From Collybia mongolica (taxonomy: Eukaryota > Basidiomycota > Agaricomycetes > Agaricales > Clitocybaceae), in the NCBI GenBank assembly GCA_013420905.1, contig JAAXNY010000004.1, forward strand, positions 1,054,001 to 1,118,000: a DNA stretch of 64,000 bases, in the 5' to 3' direction. The first letter of the stretch is position 1; the number at the start of each line of letters is the position of its first letter. The position numbers and the translations under genes were made by a program. The notes under the pieces are model-generated. The model saw only the letters and a program-made list of their open reading frames with translations, was not told the DNA's origin and did not search any database. Below, piece after piece: positions 35,196 through 45,873 of the stretch.

Positions 35196-37955
35196 CTACA
35201 CAGAAGCAAGATCACTACTTCTTGCTCCTTCACTCTCCTTTTTAGACATCTTATCTTCCAGATCGTCCGAAGTACCAGCCGTGAAGACCAGTTCTTGAGC
35301 CTTCAAGCGTACGCCATCCTCGATGGCGGTATTCTCCACTAAAGCACCATTTGACGTTAATCTATTCACTTGGTTCGTTTAGACGCACTAACCTTCGAAG
35401 GATGCTGAATGCCTTTCCGGTCCAAAAATAATGCAAACTAAGGCGAGGCCAACTGATGCGGCTGCCATTATTGCTTGAACCTTTCCCTAGCAGAACCAAG
35501 GGTCATAGAGGTAAAACGCGAGGTAAGTGGACACTTACGTAGTCCGGCTGATCGACACCGCGGACGGTCTTCCTAATGGAGAGTCCTGCCGTCGCCTTAA
35601 ATTAGAGCGTTAAACTTGGGCAGTTTTCTTATCGACACGATCCCCTAGTGAGAAATCCTCACCTCAATCTGGGCTGCCGCCGCGCTCGTTGCAGCGCCGA
35701 GCTATATCGTTTTTGTCATACGTTCTTATCTGCGGCCCCTTGAAAAGAAATACCTGTAAGACCGTGCCAGGGTATAGCCCCCGGAAAGCTGGGGGGGCAA
35801 GCTCATTGAGGTAGATCACCATGGTTCCTGTATCGGGTCAGTTAATCCCACTCATTACCCAGATGGCTTCCTATTAGACTCACCCCACGCCATATTTAAC
35901 CCAAACTGTAGTTTGCCATCAATCCGTTTGCATCCTTTGCGGAATTACCAGATCACAAACCTGGAAGAAAAATGCCCCAGTGCTGAGAGCCCCCCAGGCA
36001 TCCGGTAAAATCCACCTGTACCGATAAATGATTAAGAATTGCCGGCGGGAGATGGGAAACTAAGAAGAAACTGACAAGGGGATAAATGCGCAAGTCCAAC
36101 TGTCAAGCCATTCGTCAGGTATTGTAAATTCTAGGGAGATTTCGTTGTGATTATTATTGAACACTGACATACACGCAACCATCAAGGTAACCCTCCTCCC
36201 GATAACCTGACTGATATATCCTCCGAAGAGGGCGCCGCCTACAGCCCCCGCTTCCCCAATGATATTTGCCGTCGTCGACAGAGATGGAGAGAATCCTTTG
36301 CTGCGTTGCATAAAGGTAGTATAGAGGTCCTGTGAGCCATGAGAAACCTAGAAGATTGTTTTGATCAAAATTCAGGATCAAAAACAGAAGGGCGGTTACA
36401 AAATTCAATCCCGACAGCATAACAATGCCTGAATGTATGTGATGAGCAGCGAGGTGTGCACGGAGAGGATAGCCCCTACCGAATATCCATAAAAGCCAAT
36501 GTTCTTTCAACATTATCTGGAACTGCTGGAAGAAAATACGTGTTTGTTCCGAGCTGGATATCCTAGCGCGTTCCGCGGCTTCCATAACATGATTTTAAAG
36601 CTCTTTCTTGATAGGATTAGGACATACTAGCCTGTGACCTCTGAAATACAGCACTCTCAGGAAGCACAGACCGGATAGCAGCAGCGGTCGCACTAAGGCC
36701 TGCTCCCACCCAGAACATCCTGCGGATAGATGCAAGTCTGTTAGGCATACAACTTTCATCACCTGGCCGAGAGGAGAGACATACGATCGCCACGTTTGAG
36801 GTGTTTCCGGAACCAGGAAAAGGTTGACGACAGACGCGATCAGCTGGTACCCAGAATTCAGGAAACATGCGACGAAGGAAAAGGAGAGAATAGTACATAT
36901 CCACCTAGCCACCGGGAAAGATTAGAAAAGAATCATCGACGTAGAGAAATCCAACTTGGGTATCCGGCTGAGTAGATTAGTCAGTATCGCTGCCTCGAGT
37001 TACTTGCAGGGGAAATGTCACATACCATGCATAATCCCAGAATAAACTCCGCGGGCACCAACCGGTATGGACCTAGCATGCAATGTGAGCTGCTGGGAAC
37101 GCTAGACTTATGTATATTGTGCACTCCATTGATGCGGCACTTGCCAAGCCCTAATAAAACAGTGTTAGCAGCTTTTAGCATTCTATCCCTCGTTGAGCGT
37201 ACCCATACGCCACCCATCGCTGCGTTCTAGGTCGTAAATAATGTGTAAGGTGCAAAGGATCTCGACATACCTATGCCAAACAATGAACGGACACCTAAGA
37301 ATGCAGAGAACGTATTCGTAAAGGCGGTCCCAATCTGCAGCGCTGCCCAGTGATGGAGTTGGCACACAACACAAGTTTTGAAAAATTTACGGACCCGATA
37401 TGATGATCAGACAGACTACGAGAGGCCATTTGCGTCCAAACCTATGTTGATTGTTCAGATCCTCATATGGCTCAGTATATCCCTTGTCCGAACCGGTCGG
37501 ATAGGAGCCCAAAAATGATTGCTCCGACGGGTCTGAACAGTAGAGTGAGTGTGATAGCAGTTGTCATCACATGCGTATTTTGATGAAATACGGCTTCAAG
37601 GCTATAGGGCATAGTATTAGATTTATGACTCAATGACGTAGTGCCTGCTAATGAAGGGCGGACGCCAACCGTGTAATTGTCAAAGAAACGCAGAAAAAAT
37701 CATATGCTGTGCAAAAGTCGTAGTAATGTGTAATCATCGTCGATAAGTCTAGGCTCTTACAATCGGCGAACCAAGCCTATGCATCCATAGTCAAATTTTC
37801 TCCCACTCTTTGGCGACAGAGTTAAGACTCACAAACGAGCCGGACCAAAAGAGGGCCTGTTGTAGCCAGGTTAAGCTACATAGGGCATTGTATGGATTGA
37901 GGGTAATGCGTGGATCGACAAGCGGAGGCGGGCGAAAGTCAGTAATGAATCCCAT
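35196..37955 (-). CDS. JEN1/SHS-type monocarboxylate-proton symporter, copy 1
   Basis: Twenty-four small exons give about 490 residues. The diagnostic JEN family motif N-x-x-S-H-x-S-Q-D-x-x-x-T is intact in NFVSHGSQDLYTT. Other SHS landmarks are SYDFFCVSLTITR, RPVGAIIFGLLSDRFGRKWP, ESIPVGARGVYSGIMH, VVNLFLVPETPQTWRS, GGYISQVIGRR, WILPDAWGALSTGAFFFQFG and NELAPPAFRGLYPGTV. About 12 membrane helices are expected; yeast Jen1 imports lactate and pyruvate with protons at the plasma membrane. Exons 10 and 11 are micro-exons of 12 and 8 nt (36956-36967, 36897-36904). One intron, removed with a less common AAG acceptor, contains an apparent TAA. No disabling lesion was found. Confidence 0.87.
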
Positions 37956-38285
37956 AGCGAAATCCCGGATATTCAAGTTGGTGGTTGAGTGAGAGCAGTA
38001 GAACCCTGATGAATGGGTGGTATAGTACGGTCTACTATTATTCTCCACATGGGCCCCTGGGGGATCCAATAAAATCACTTACCATTGTTGGGGAAGTACG
38101 CGTGAGAGGCTGAAGAGACGTACGTACGTGGGCTTTATTGGGGGACTGATGGTGCAGTCCAATCTAAAAATAGGTGGTTTATGACTAAAATGAACGCGTT
38201 GGTGTTGGGAAGGCTATAAAAACTCCCACTTGTTGGCAGGCATGGCATGGGCATTCAAGAATCGGGGGAATAATTGGACATATTA

Positions 38286-38574
38286 TTACTTGGGGAGCTT
38301 TCCTTCTTCCTGTAGTTTTGCCAATGCGGCTTTGGCTGCACGGAAGCTCTCCATCCCTGTGGGAATCCCGCAATACTTAAACAACTGTATGCAGCAGAGT
38401 TGCTCAAATTTTGATCTCTGTGGCACCATTACTGATTGCACCACTACAGCGAATGCATTAAGATCAGTGGCTGATTACAAAGGAATTCTTGCGTACCGAA
38501 CATGACCTGCAAGCTAAGAAGAATGAATTAATTTGGTAGTTTTATGATGAGGGTGCTGCTCACCTCAGCTTCAT
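38286..38574 (-). pseudogene. Carboxymuconolactone decarboxylase (CMD) fragment, unit 1
   Basis: Matches the last exons of the fuller copy at 45119-45873. The segment reading GAISNGATEIKI runs straight into a TGA where the other copy has CGA, and further breaks follow before KLPK-like coding at the end. The 5' exons are missing: homology stops at 38574 at a CCGCCA plus G14 tract. It is a dead remnant upstream of transporter copy 1. Confidence 0.75.
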
Positions 38575-38893
38575 TCCGCCAGGGGGGGGGGGGGGTAGAA
38601 GAATCCAAGACCTTGACTCCCCTGGACCCTTACATCAAGGGTCTCGTAGGGTCCTCCATGGGACACATCTCAATTAGGAAAATTAGTCGGCTAAATTCGG
38701 CTAAGTTGAACACATTTTGAAACAAATCTTAATCTCTTGCTTCTTACTTGCCTCTTACTGCAATAGGTACTAACTTGACCTGCTATTGGTAGTGTATCTA
38801 GTTGCTGCCTAATAAAATGAATGTTCTACCAGACCTAGTGACAGGAGCATTAGAGCCCTCTGGCTCACCTGTAGCTACAAGGCCAATGAAATA

Positions 38894-39105
38894 CAGTGGC
38901 TCAAAAAACTGCCCCAATGTTTGTACATTTTTGAAAGATCAATATGGTATGAAGTGCTGACATAAGCAGGGGACCTGGGGTAATTATGTAAGATACTATG
39001 ACATCGTGGCTTTCCAATGGACCCTGGATCATGTGATTTGGATCAATATCCATTAAGCTATAAGCCAAACAAAATGGTTACTTATTGGGGCAGTTTTTTG
39101 ACCCT
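38894..39105 (+). repeat. Tc1 element left terminal inverted repeat (212 bp)
   Basis: Reverse complement of 40290-40501 with a handful of differences. Its outer end (CTCAAAAAACTGCCCCAATG) recurs at its inner end in inverted orientation (ATTGGGGCAGTTTTTTGACC), probably two transposase-binding sites. Confidence 0.93.
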
Positions 39106-39254
39106 TATCTTATTTTCCATTATTCTGGCATTTATGATCCAATGCAAGAACATTATGGACTGTGGGAAGAATAAACAATGTCATGTGACTTTATTTGTAT
39201 CAATTTGACATGTTGGAATTGGTTCAATCATCTTCTTGACCTCTTACCACCATC

Positions 39255-40274
39255 ATGAAAGCCATTTCTACTGCTCAGCACAATACTGTTGTTTCTCTCC
39301 TCAATGAGGGCTATTCTCAGCGTCAAATCAAGGAGAAAACTGGTCTAGGGAAGGGTACCATCAGTAGGATCAGCAAAGATGTGGATGGAAACAAAGAAAA
39401 CAACCTTGGTGGCCGCCCCTCCAAGCTGTCTGTTCGTGACAAACAGTCAATTATTCGTCAAATCAAGTCAGGGAAGCTTGATAATGCAGTTCAGGCTACC
39501 CAATTCATCAATGGCATCATCCCCAATCCTGTCACACCCCAGACAGTCAGAAATGCACTCAAGGAAAATCAATTTTATGCTGCTACAAAGAGGAAAGCTC
39601 CTCTTCTCAAACGAGCCCATCGCATCCGGCGTCTCCAGTTTGCAAAATATCATGAAAGCTGGACTGTGGAGGACTGGAAAAAGGTTCTATGGACAGATGA
39701 GACCAAAATCAATAGGATTGGGTCAGATGGAAAGGTTTATGTCTGGAAACAAAGGGGAGAACCACCATCTGATAGAACAACATCACCTACTGTCAAACAT
39801 GGAGGAGGAGGAAACCTCATGGTATGGGGTTGTATGGGGTGGAATGGAGTGGGAAAGCTCATAGAGGTGCAGGGGAACATGGACAAGGTTCAATACTGTG
39901 AAATTTTGGAGAGTGGAGTTCAGGAAAGTTTTGAGAAGTTGGAAATGGTGGATGGCGAGCGCTACTTTCAGCAAGATAACAACCCCAAACACACATCTGG
40001 ACTGGCCACACAGTGGTTTGAAGACAACAACATTCAAGTCCTTGGCTGGCCTGCCCAATCCCCTGACATGAATCCAATAGAACACCTTTGGGAACATCTC
40101 AAGTGCCGTCTTAAAGAATATCCGACACCACCCAAAGGAGTACATGAGTTGTGGGATAGATTGGCTGAAGAGTGGGGTGAAATTCCACCAGAGGTATGCC
40201 AAAACCTGATAGAAAGTATGCCCAGGCGGATACAAGCAGTTATAAAGGCAAAAGGTGGTCATACAAAGTATTAG
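39255..40274 (+). CDS. Tc1/mariner transposase (DD34E)
   Basis: 339 residues in one exon, the usual length for Tc1-like enzymes. The N-terminal paired-type helix-turn-helix region covers about residues 1-110 (NEGYSQRQIKEKTGLGKGTI, then the AT-hook-like GGRPSKLS). The catalytic DDE domain shows Asp in LWTDETKI, Asp in FQQDNNPKHTS, and Glu in SPDMNPIEHLW. Exactly 34 residues separate the second Asp and the Glu. The enzyme cuts and pastes its element at TA dinucleotides. The lack of introns and of stop codons suggests recent activity. Confidence 0.96.
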   Translation: MKAISTAQHNTVVSLLNEGYSQRQIKEKTGLGKGTISRISKDVDGNKENNLGGRPSKLSVRDKQSIIRQIKSGKLDNAVQATQFINGIIPNPVTPQTVRNALKENQFYAATKRKAPLLKRAHRIRRLQFAKYHESWTVEDWKKVLWTDETKINRIGSDGKVYVWKQRGEPPSDRTTSPTVKHGGGGNLMVWGCMGWNGVGKLIEVQGNMDKVQYCEILESGVQESFEKLEMVDGERYFQQDNNPKHTSGLATQWFEDNNIQVLGWPAQSPDMNPIEHLWEHLKCRLKEYPTPPKGVHELWDRLAEEWGEIPPEVCQNLIESMPRRIQAVIKAKGGHTKY

Positions 40275-40289
40275 ATAGAAAATTAATAG

Positions 40290-40501
40290 AGGGTCAAAAA
40301 ACTGCCCCAATGAGTAATCATTTTGTTTGGCCTATAGCTTAATGGGTTTTGATCCAAATCACATGATCCAGGGTCCATTGGAAAGCCACGATGTCATAGT
40401 ATCTTACATAATTACCCCAGGTCCCCTGCTTATGTCAGCACTTCATACCATATTGATCTTTCAAAAATGTACAAACATTGGGGCAGTTTTTTGAGCCACT
40501 G
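40290..40501 (-). repeat. Tc1 element right terminal inverted repeat (212 bp)
   Basis: Counterpart of 38894-39105. It begins 15 bp after the transposase stop codon and ends in CCACTG followed by the TA duplication. Confidence 0.93.
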
Positions 40502-41009
40502 TACACCATCACCTCAATTCCTGATCCATCATCATCAGATGAACCTTGGCCAGAAGATGGAGGTAGAGGTCCTATAGATATCTCCAAAGTGGTTGATAGT
40601 TGTGATCCTTGAAACCTCACTGAAGGTATAGTGTTACCTGGAACAGACAGACTTGAAGGGCCTGGTATATTTAGACTGCTTGAACCCCTCCATCTGTGCA
40701 AATCTAAAGGTATAGAAGCACCTTTGAACAACTCACTCAGTATCTCCATCTTCTCCAATTGAAAAATGAATTGCTGGATAAGACCTTAGGTTGACCAGAT
40801 TGTCCTTGAATCTTTTGCAGATTGAGATATCCAATTGAATTCCTATGGAGTGTGACCCACCCCAAGCTCCTTTTTGGGCCTATTCCTAAAGTTACAGGTG
40901 TGTGGCAGAGGTCACAACACCCAAGTTCTTTTCCAGATGTATCTACAGTGTTGATGTAGATTGGGAGCTCAACATCAGTTGCTAAGATATCAAAGGTTTT
41001 ATAATTTCT

Positions 41010-41215
41010 ATCTCTGTGGCATCATTACTGATTGCACCACTACAGCAAATGCATTAAGATCAGCGGCTGGTTACAAAGGGATTCTTGCGCACCGAACGTG
41101 ACCTGCAAGCTAAGAAGAATGAATTATTTTTGGTAGCTTTATGATGAAGGTGCTGCTCACCTCAGCTTCATTACCCTGTAACGCAAGCAAGGCAATATTC
41201 ATTCCAATTCATTCT
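41010..41215 (-). pseudogene. CMD gene fragment between duplication units
   Basis: Covers the region from the exon encoding ALLAFQ-like sequence to the start of the GAIS exon, then ends abruptly at the inserted segment. At 41216-41218 it passes directly into the start of duplication unit 2 (first codons of a DUF6535 gene). It overlaps in content with the fragment at 38411-38574, so it is a separate copy rather than the missing half of it. Confidence 0.7.
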
Positions 41216-41217
41216 CC

Positions 41218-44200
41218 GAGTTGAGGGCAAATGTTTCTCAGCAGACATTAGGGAATTGGATGGGATGGCACTGGGATGTGTGTGATCCGACGCCCTGAAT
41301 CTTGAACAAAATCCTTGGCGATGCGCCCTTGTGTCCTGAGTTGTCAAGCTCAAGTTCCGCTGCTCGCTGTTCCCACTTCTCGACTGCGACAAGTCAGAAA
41401 GTTGGATTTCCGAAAATAGATTAAATCAATTTAGGGTAAAACCAACCCTGCCAAGCCTCCCTATTGACATAACCTCTTGAAGGTGTAATTTGGGCGGAAT
41501 TGTGGGGTCAGAACGATCGTCACAACATATAGGGGGATATATACAAACCTCCACTCTTTGAAGAAAGGGACTTGACTTTTTTCGCATGCTGCTTTGGAGC
41601 CTTTTCCCGGTTGCTTAAACCTGCTTGCGCCTGCCGAGGTCAAAAAAAAGCAAATGCCTGAGAATCCTGATGCGGACGAAAAGTTAGTTTTCGAGTTAGA
41701 CAGACCAGCAAATTCAACTCCGGAAAGTCGAAGTGTGGTTGATATATCTACAAAACCGTAGTTGATAATCTGCGAGCTGTGGTTGGGCGGCCCTATATAG
41801 CCTCGAATTCATTTTAGCAGCGATGGTATATCTTAACAGTGACAGTCGGGTTCAAGGTGCAAAATTATCGAATAGATATGCATTGTTAATGTCATCGATC
41901 GGCATCACTCGGATATAACGATGCCAATCATCCCCCTCTGCTCCCTCTGGCGTCGACTTTTCAAAGTTCAAAGTTCAAAGTTGACGTTCATCAGTCAATG
42001 TCTGGAGCCTTTCAAAACATTGTCATCCCCTCTACACGGAAGCAAGCTCGCTGCTTCTTGCTCCTTCACTCTCCTTTCTGGACATCTTATCCTCCAGATC
42101 GTCCGAAGCACCAGCCGGCGTGAAGGCCAATTCCCGAGCCTTCAAGTGTACGCCGTCCTCGATGGCAGTATTCTCAACTAAGGCACCATGTCATAATAAT
42201 CTATTCGTCGAGTTCATCTAGATGCACCAACCTTCGAAGGATGCTGAATGCCTTTCTGGCCCAAAAATAGCGCAAACCAGGACAAGGCCAACCGATGCGG
42301 CTGCCATTATTGCTTGGACCTTTCCCTGGAAGAACCAAAAGGTAATAGAAGTAAACGTGAGACAAGTGGATACTTACATAGTCTGGCTGATCGACACCGC
42401 GGACTGTCTTCCTAATGGATAGTCCTGCCGTCGCCTTGAAAAAAAAGAGCATCAAATTTGGGTGGTTCTGATTTACACAGTCCCCTAGTGAGCAATGCCC
42501 ACCTCAATCTGGGCTGCCGCCGCGCTCGCTGCATTCCCGAGCTATGTCGTTTTATTATACGTCCTTATCTGCGGCTGGGTGGAGAGTACCTGGTAAACTG
42601 TGCCAGGGTATAGCCCCCGAAAAGCTGGGGGGGCAAGCTCGTTCAGATAGATCACGATCGTTCCTGTATCAACTCAGCTAATCCCGTCTTATACCTAGGT
42701 AGGTTCCTATTGGACTAACCCCACGCCGTATTTAGCCCAAACTATAGTTTGCCATTGAGCCGTTTATATTTTTGTAGAATTACCAGATCACAAACCTGGA
42801 AGAAAAATGCCCCAGTGCTGAGAGCCCCCCAGACATCCGGTAAAATCCATCTGTAACAGTGAACGATCAAGAATTGCCAACGGAAGATGGGAGACCAAGA
42901 AGGAACTGACAAGGGAATAAATGCACAAGCCCAACTATCAAACCGCCATTTGTCAGGCATTGTAAATTCTAGAGGGATTTCATTGTAATTATGGTTGAAC
43001 ACTGACATACACGCAGCCATCAAGGTTACTCTCCTCCCGATAACCTGACTGATATACCCTCCGAAGAGGGCGCCGGCTACAGCCCCTGCTTCTCCAATAA
43101 TATTGGCCGTCGTCGACAGAGATGAAGAGAATCCTTTGCTGCTCTGCATAAAGGTAGTATAGAGGTCCTGTGAGCCATGAGAAACCTAGAAGATGTGTCT
43201 GATTAGAGCTGGGATCAAATAACAGGAGGGGCGGTCACAAAGTTCAATCCCGACAGCATAACGATGCCTGAATGCATGTAATAAGCAGCGAGGAATGCAC
43301 AAAGAGGATAGCCCCTACCGAATATCCATAAAAGCCAATGTTCTTTTAACATTATCTGGAACTGCTGGAAGAAAATACGTGTTTGTTCCGAGCTGGAAAT
43401 CCTGGCACGTTCGGCGGCTTCCATGACATGATTTTCAAGCTCTTTCTCAATAGGACCAAGACGTACTAGCCTGTGACCTCTCAAATACAGCACTCTCAGG
43501 AAGCATGGCTCGGACAGCAGCAGCGGCCGCGCTGAGGCCTGCTCCCACCCAGAAAATACTGCGGATAGATGGAAGCCTGTTAGGCATACACCTTTCAGCG
43601 GTTAGCTGAATGACATACGATCGCCACGTTTGAGGTGTTTCCGGAACCAGGAAAAGGTTGACGACAGACGCGATCAGCTGATACCCGGTGTTCAAGAGAG
43701 ATACGATAAAGGAAAGGGAGAGGACAGTACATATCCGCCTAGCCACCGGGAAAGGTTAGGAAAGAATCATCGACATTAAAAGTTCCAACCTGGGTATCCG
43801 ACTGAGCAGATAGTCAGTATCGCTGCCTCGAGTTACTTGCAGGGGAAATGTCACATACCATGCATAATCCCAGAATAAACTCCGCGGGCACCAACCGGGA
43901 TGGACCTAACAAGCAATGTGAGCTGCTAGGACCGCTGAACTTATGTATACTGTGCACTCCATTGATGCGGCACTTGCCAAGCCCTAGTAAACAGTGTTAG
44001 CAACTTTTAGCATTCTATCCCTCGTTGAGCGTACCCATACGCCACCCATCGCTGCGTTCTAGGTCGTAGATAATGTGTGTGTCGCAGAAGATCTCGACAT
44101 ACCTATGCCAAATAAAGAACGGACAGCTAAAAATGCCGAGAACGTATTCACGAAGCCGGTCCCAATCTGCAGCGCTGCCCAGTGATGGAGTTGGCACACA

Positions 44201-45408
44201 ACACACGTTTAGAAAAAAATTACGGACCCGATATGATGATCAGACAGACTACGAGAGGCCATTTGCGTCCAAACCTATGTTGATTATTCAGATCCTCATA
44301 TGGCTCAGTATATCCCTTGTCCGAACCGGTCGGATAGGAGCCCAAAAATGATAGCCCCAACGGGCCTGAAAAGTAGAGTGAGGGTGATAGCAGTTGTCAT
44401 CACATGCGTATTTTGATGAAATAGGGCTTCGAGGCTATGGGGTAAAAATAATTAGAGTCATGAGTTGACGACGTAATACTTGTTGATGAAGGGAGGACAC
44501 CAACCGTGTAATTGTCAAAGAAACACAGAAAAAATCATATGCTGTGTGAGAATCAAAACAATTAGTAACTATCGACGACGAATTTAGGAACCTACAATCG
44601 GAGAACCAAGCCTACGCATCCATGATCAAATTTGCTCCCGGTCTTTGGGGGTAAATTTAAGACTCACAAACAAGCCGGACCAAAAGAGGGCCTGTTGTAG
44701 CCAGGTTAAGCTGCATAGGGCATTGTATGGATTGAGGGTAATGTGCGAATCGACAAGCGGAGGCGGGCGAAGGTTAGAAATGAATCCCATAGCGAAATCC
44801 CGGATATTCAAGTTGGTGATTGAGTGAGAGCAGCAGAACCCTGATGAATGGGTAGTATAATATGGTCTACTATTATTCTCCACATGGGCCTTGAGGGGAT
44901 CCAATAAAACCACATGACGTCTGTTGGGGAAGTACGCGTGAGAGGCTGAAGAGACGTACGTAGGGGTTTATTGGGGGGCTGATAATGCAGTCCAATCTAA
45001 GAATAGGTGGTTTGTGACTAAAATGAACGCATTGGTGTTGGGAAGGCTATAAAAACTCCCACTTGTTGGCATTGGCATCGTGGGCATTTAAGAATCGCGG
45101 GAATATTTGGACATATTACTACTTGGGGAGCTTTCCTTCTTCCTTTAGTTTTGTTAACGCGGCTTCCGCTACACGGAAGCTCTCCATCCCTGTGGGAATC
45201 CCACAATATACAGCTGTATGCAGCAGAGTTTCTCGAATTTCGATTTCGGTGGCACCATTACCGATTGCACCGCTACAGCAAATGCATTAAGATTAGCGGC
45301 CGGTTACAAGGGGATTCTTGCATACCGAACATGACCTGCAAGCTAAGGAGAATGAATCAATGTTGGTAACTTCATGAAGGTACTTCCTTGAGCTCACCTC
45401 AGCTTCTT
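41218..45408. repeat. Tandem duplication, unit 2
   Basis: Direct-orientation homologue of 34662-38574. It opens with a truncated DUF6535 first exon (MSAEKHLPS versus MSVERHLPS in the intact gene), then the spacer, a complete transporter gene and the CMD gene. The DUF6535 remnant has no continuation to its left, so this is where the duplicated block was joined. Confidence 0.85.
42032..44790 (-). CDS. JEN1/SHS-type monocarboxylate-proton symporter, copy 2
   Basis: Same 24-exon structure as copy 1, about 490 residues, all splice sites and frames preserved. The motif NFVSHGSQDLYTT is intact, as are GGYISQVIGRR, WILPDVWGALSTGAFFFQFG and NELAPPAFRGLYPGTV. Micro-exons of 12 nt (43790-43801) and 8 nt (43731-43738) match copy 1. 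Differences include GTGFVNTFSAFLAVRSLF versus GTAFTNTFSAFLGVRSLF and a Pro-Ala insertion near the C-terminus (FTPAGASDD versus FTAGTSDD). Both copies remain open, so both may be expressed; altered substrate or regulation is possible but not visible here. Confidence 0.87.
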
Positions 45409-45873
45409 TACCCTGGAACGCAAGCAAGGCAATATTGATCAAGCTTCGTTGTTTGGGCTCTAGCCCGGGTCTAGTCCATATCGTCCCCCAAGCGACCTAA
45501 CGAATAAAGCTGTGAATTGATAAAAAAGATAGGCTTGTTATAGCATAATACCTCAGTGGTTAACTATGTGGGCTATATATTAAAAGTCACTCATTATCTA
45601 TACGATAACATGACATACCTGTTGCATTGGTTTCATAAATTCGGAAACGCCCTTTCGTTGCGCGAGCTTAGTTAGCTTCATCACAAGCAGTCCTGATCCA
45701 GCTGCATACTTTCTTGAGTTGAGCATCCACATACTCGTCGCCCTAATATTTAATTTATTTTACCTCCCCAAATCCTCGGTAGGTGGACCTACCATGACCT
45801 TTCTTCGGATGGTCATCCCAGCATCGTACAGTTCGTTGTGGGCCTGTTCATTCGGGCGTTCGGCTGAAGACAT
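45119..45873 (-). pseudogene. Carboxymuconolactone decarboxylase-family gene, full length but broken
   Basis: The start (MSSAERPNEQAHNELYDAGM) and the end (GATEIEIRETLLHTAVYCGI, then KLKEEGKLPK before the stop) fit the CMD/alkylhydroperoxidase AhpD-like family. The middle reads WGTIWTRPGLEPKQRSLINI, with ALLAFQGKEAE after it. Two lesions are visible. AAGAAAG in place of AAGAAG after DAQLK shifts the frame ahead of YAAGSGLLVMKLTK. The start of the exon before WGTIW has an extra base and a TAG where the family has Glu. Family members decarboxylate gamma-carboxymuconolactone in the beta-ketoadipate pathway or act as thiol peroxidases. It is divergent from the dehydrogenase at 46169. Confidence 0.78.

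Larger units (their letters stand above)
34662..38574. repeat. Tandem duplication, unit 1
   Basis: Homologous along its length, introns included, to 41218-45408 in the same orientation. It starts inside the first codons of the short DUF6535 gene, runs through its promoter and a complete transporter gene, and ends within a CMD gene fragment. Coding exons are clearly more alike than spacer DNA, so the duplication is not very recent. About 2.4 kb of inserted DNA plus an extra CMD fragment separates the units. Confidence 0.85.
38894..40501 (+). mobile_element. Intact Tc1/mariner transposon
   Basis: 1,608 bp, flanked on both sides by TA (38892-38893 and 40502-40503), the standard Tc1/mariner target duplication. 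Each end carries a 212 bp inverted repeat beginning CAGTGGCTCAAAAAACTGCC. The transposase between them is uninterrupted with a complete DD34E triad. It sits inside an older minus-strand frame, which reads on across the excised element. Confidence 0.95.
38575..41008. mobile_element. Inserted segment of unknown type, host of a nested Tc1 element
   Basis: This 2.4 kb segment interrupts CMD-derived sequence: about 165 bp on its left (38411-38574) recurs, diverged, on its right (41010-41176). It starts with a G14 run. Apart from the nested Tc1 element, the minus strand carries broken but protein-like frames: one with a CCDLCHTPV-type Cys cluster near 40870, and one (40758 leftwards) with SGQGSSDDDGSGIEVMV. 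The second frame resumes on the other side of the Tc1 element as GLVATGEPEGSNAPVTRSGR. It is probably the remains of an older transposon that I cannot classify. Confidence 0.5.

Noticed and set aside
36550..36600. TAA in transporter copy 1 where copy 2 has GAA, taken at first as a nonsense mutation
   Set aside because: In both copies the surrounding 49 bp has a GT donor and AAG acceptor and must be removed to keep the frame, so the TAA is intronic.
38581..38595. G14 tract as a possible regulatory quadruplex
   Set aside because: It sits exactly at the edge of an insertion in a pseudogene; more likely an insertion or replication by-product, and its length may be a sequencing artefact.
39783..40310. 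175-codon minus-strand frame inside the Tc1 element
   Set aside because: Shadow of the transposase gene on the opposite strand.
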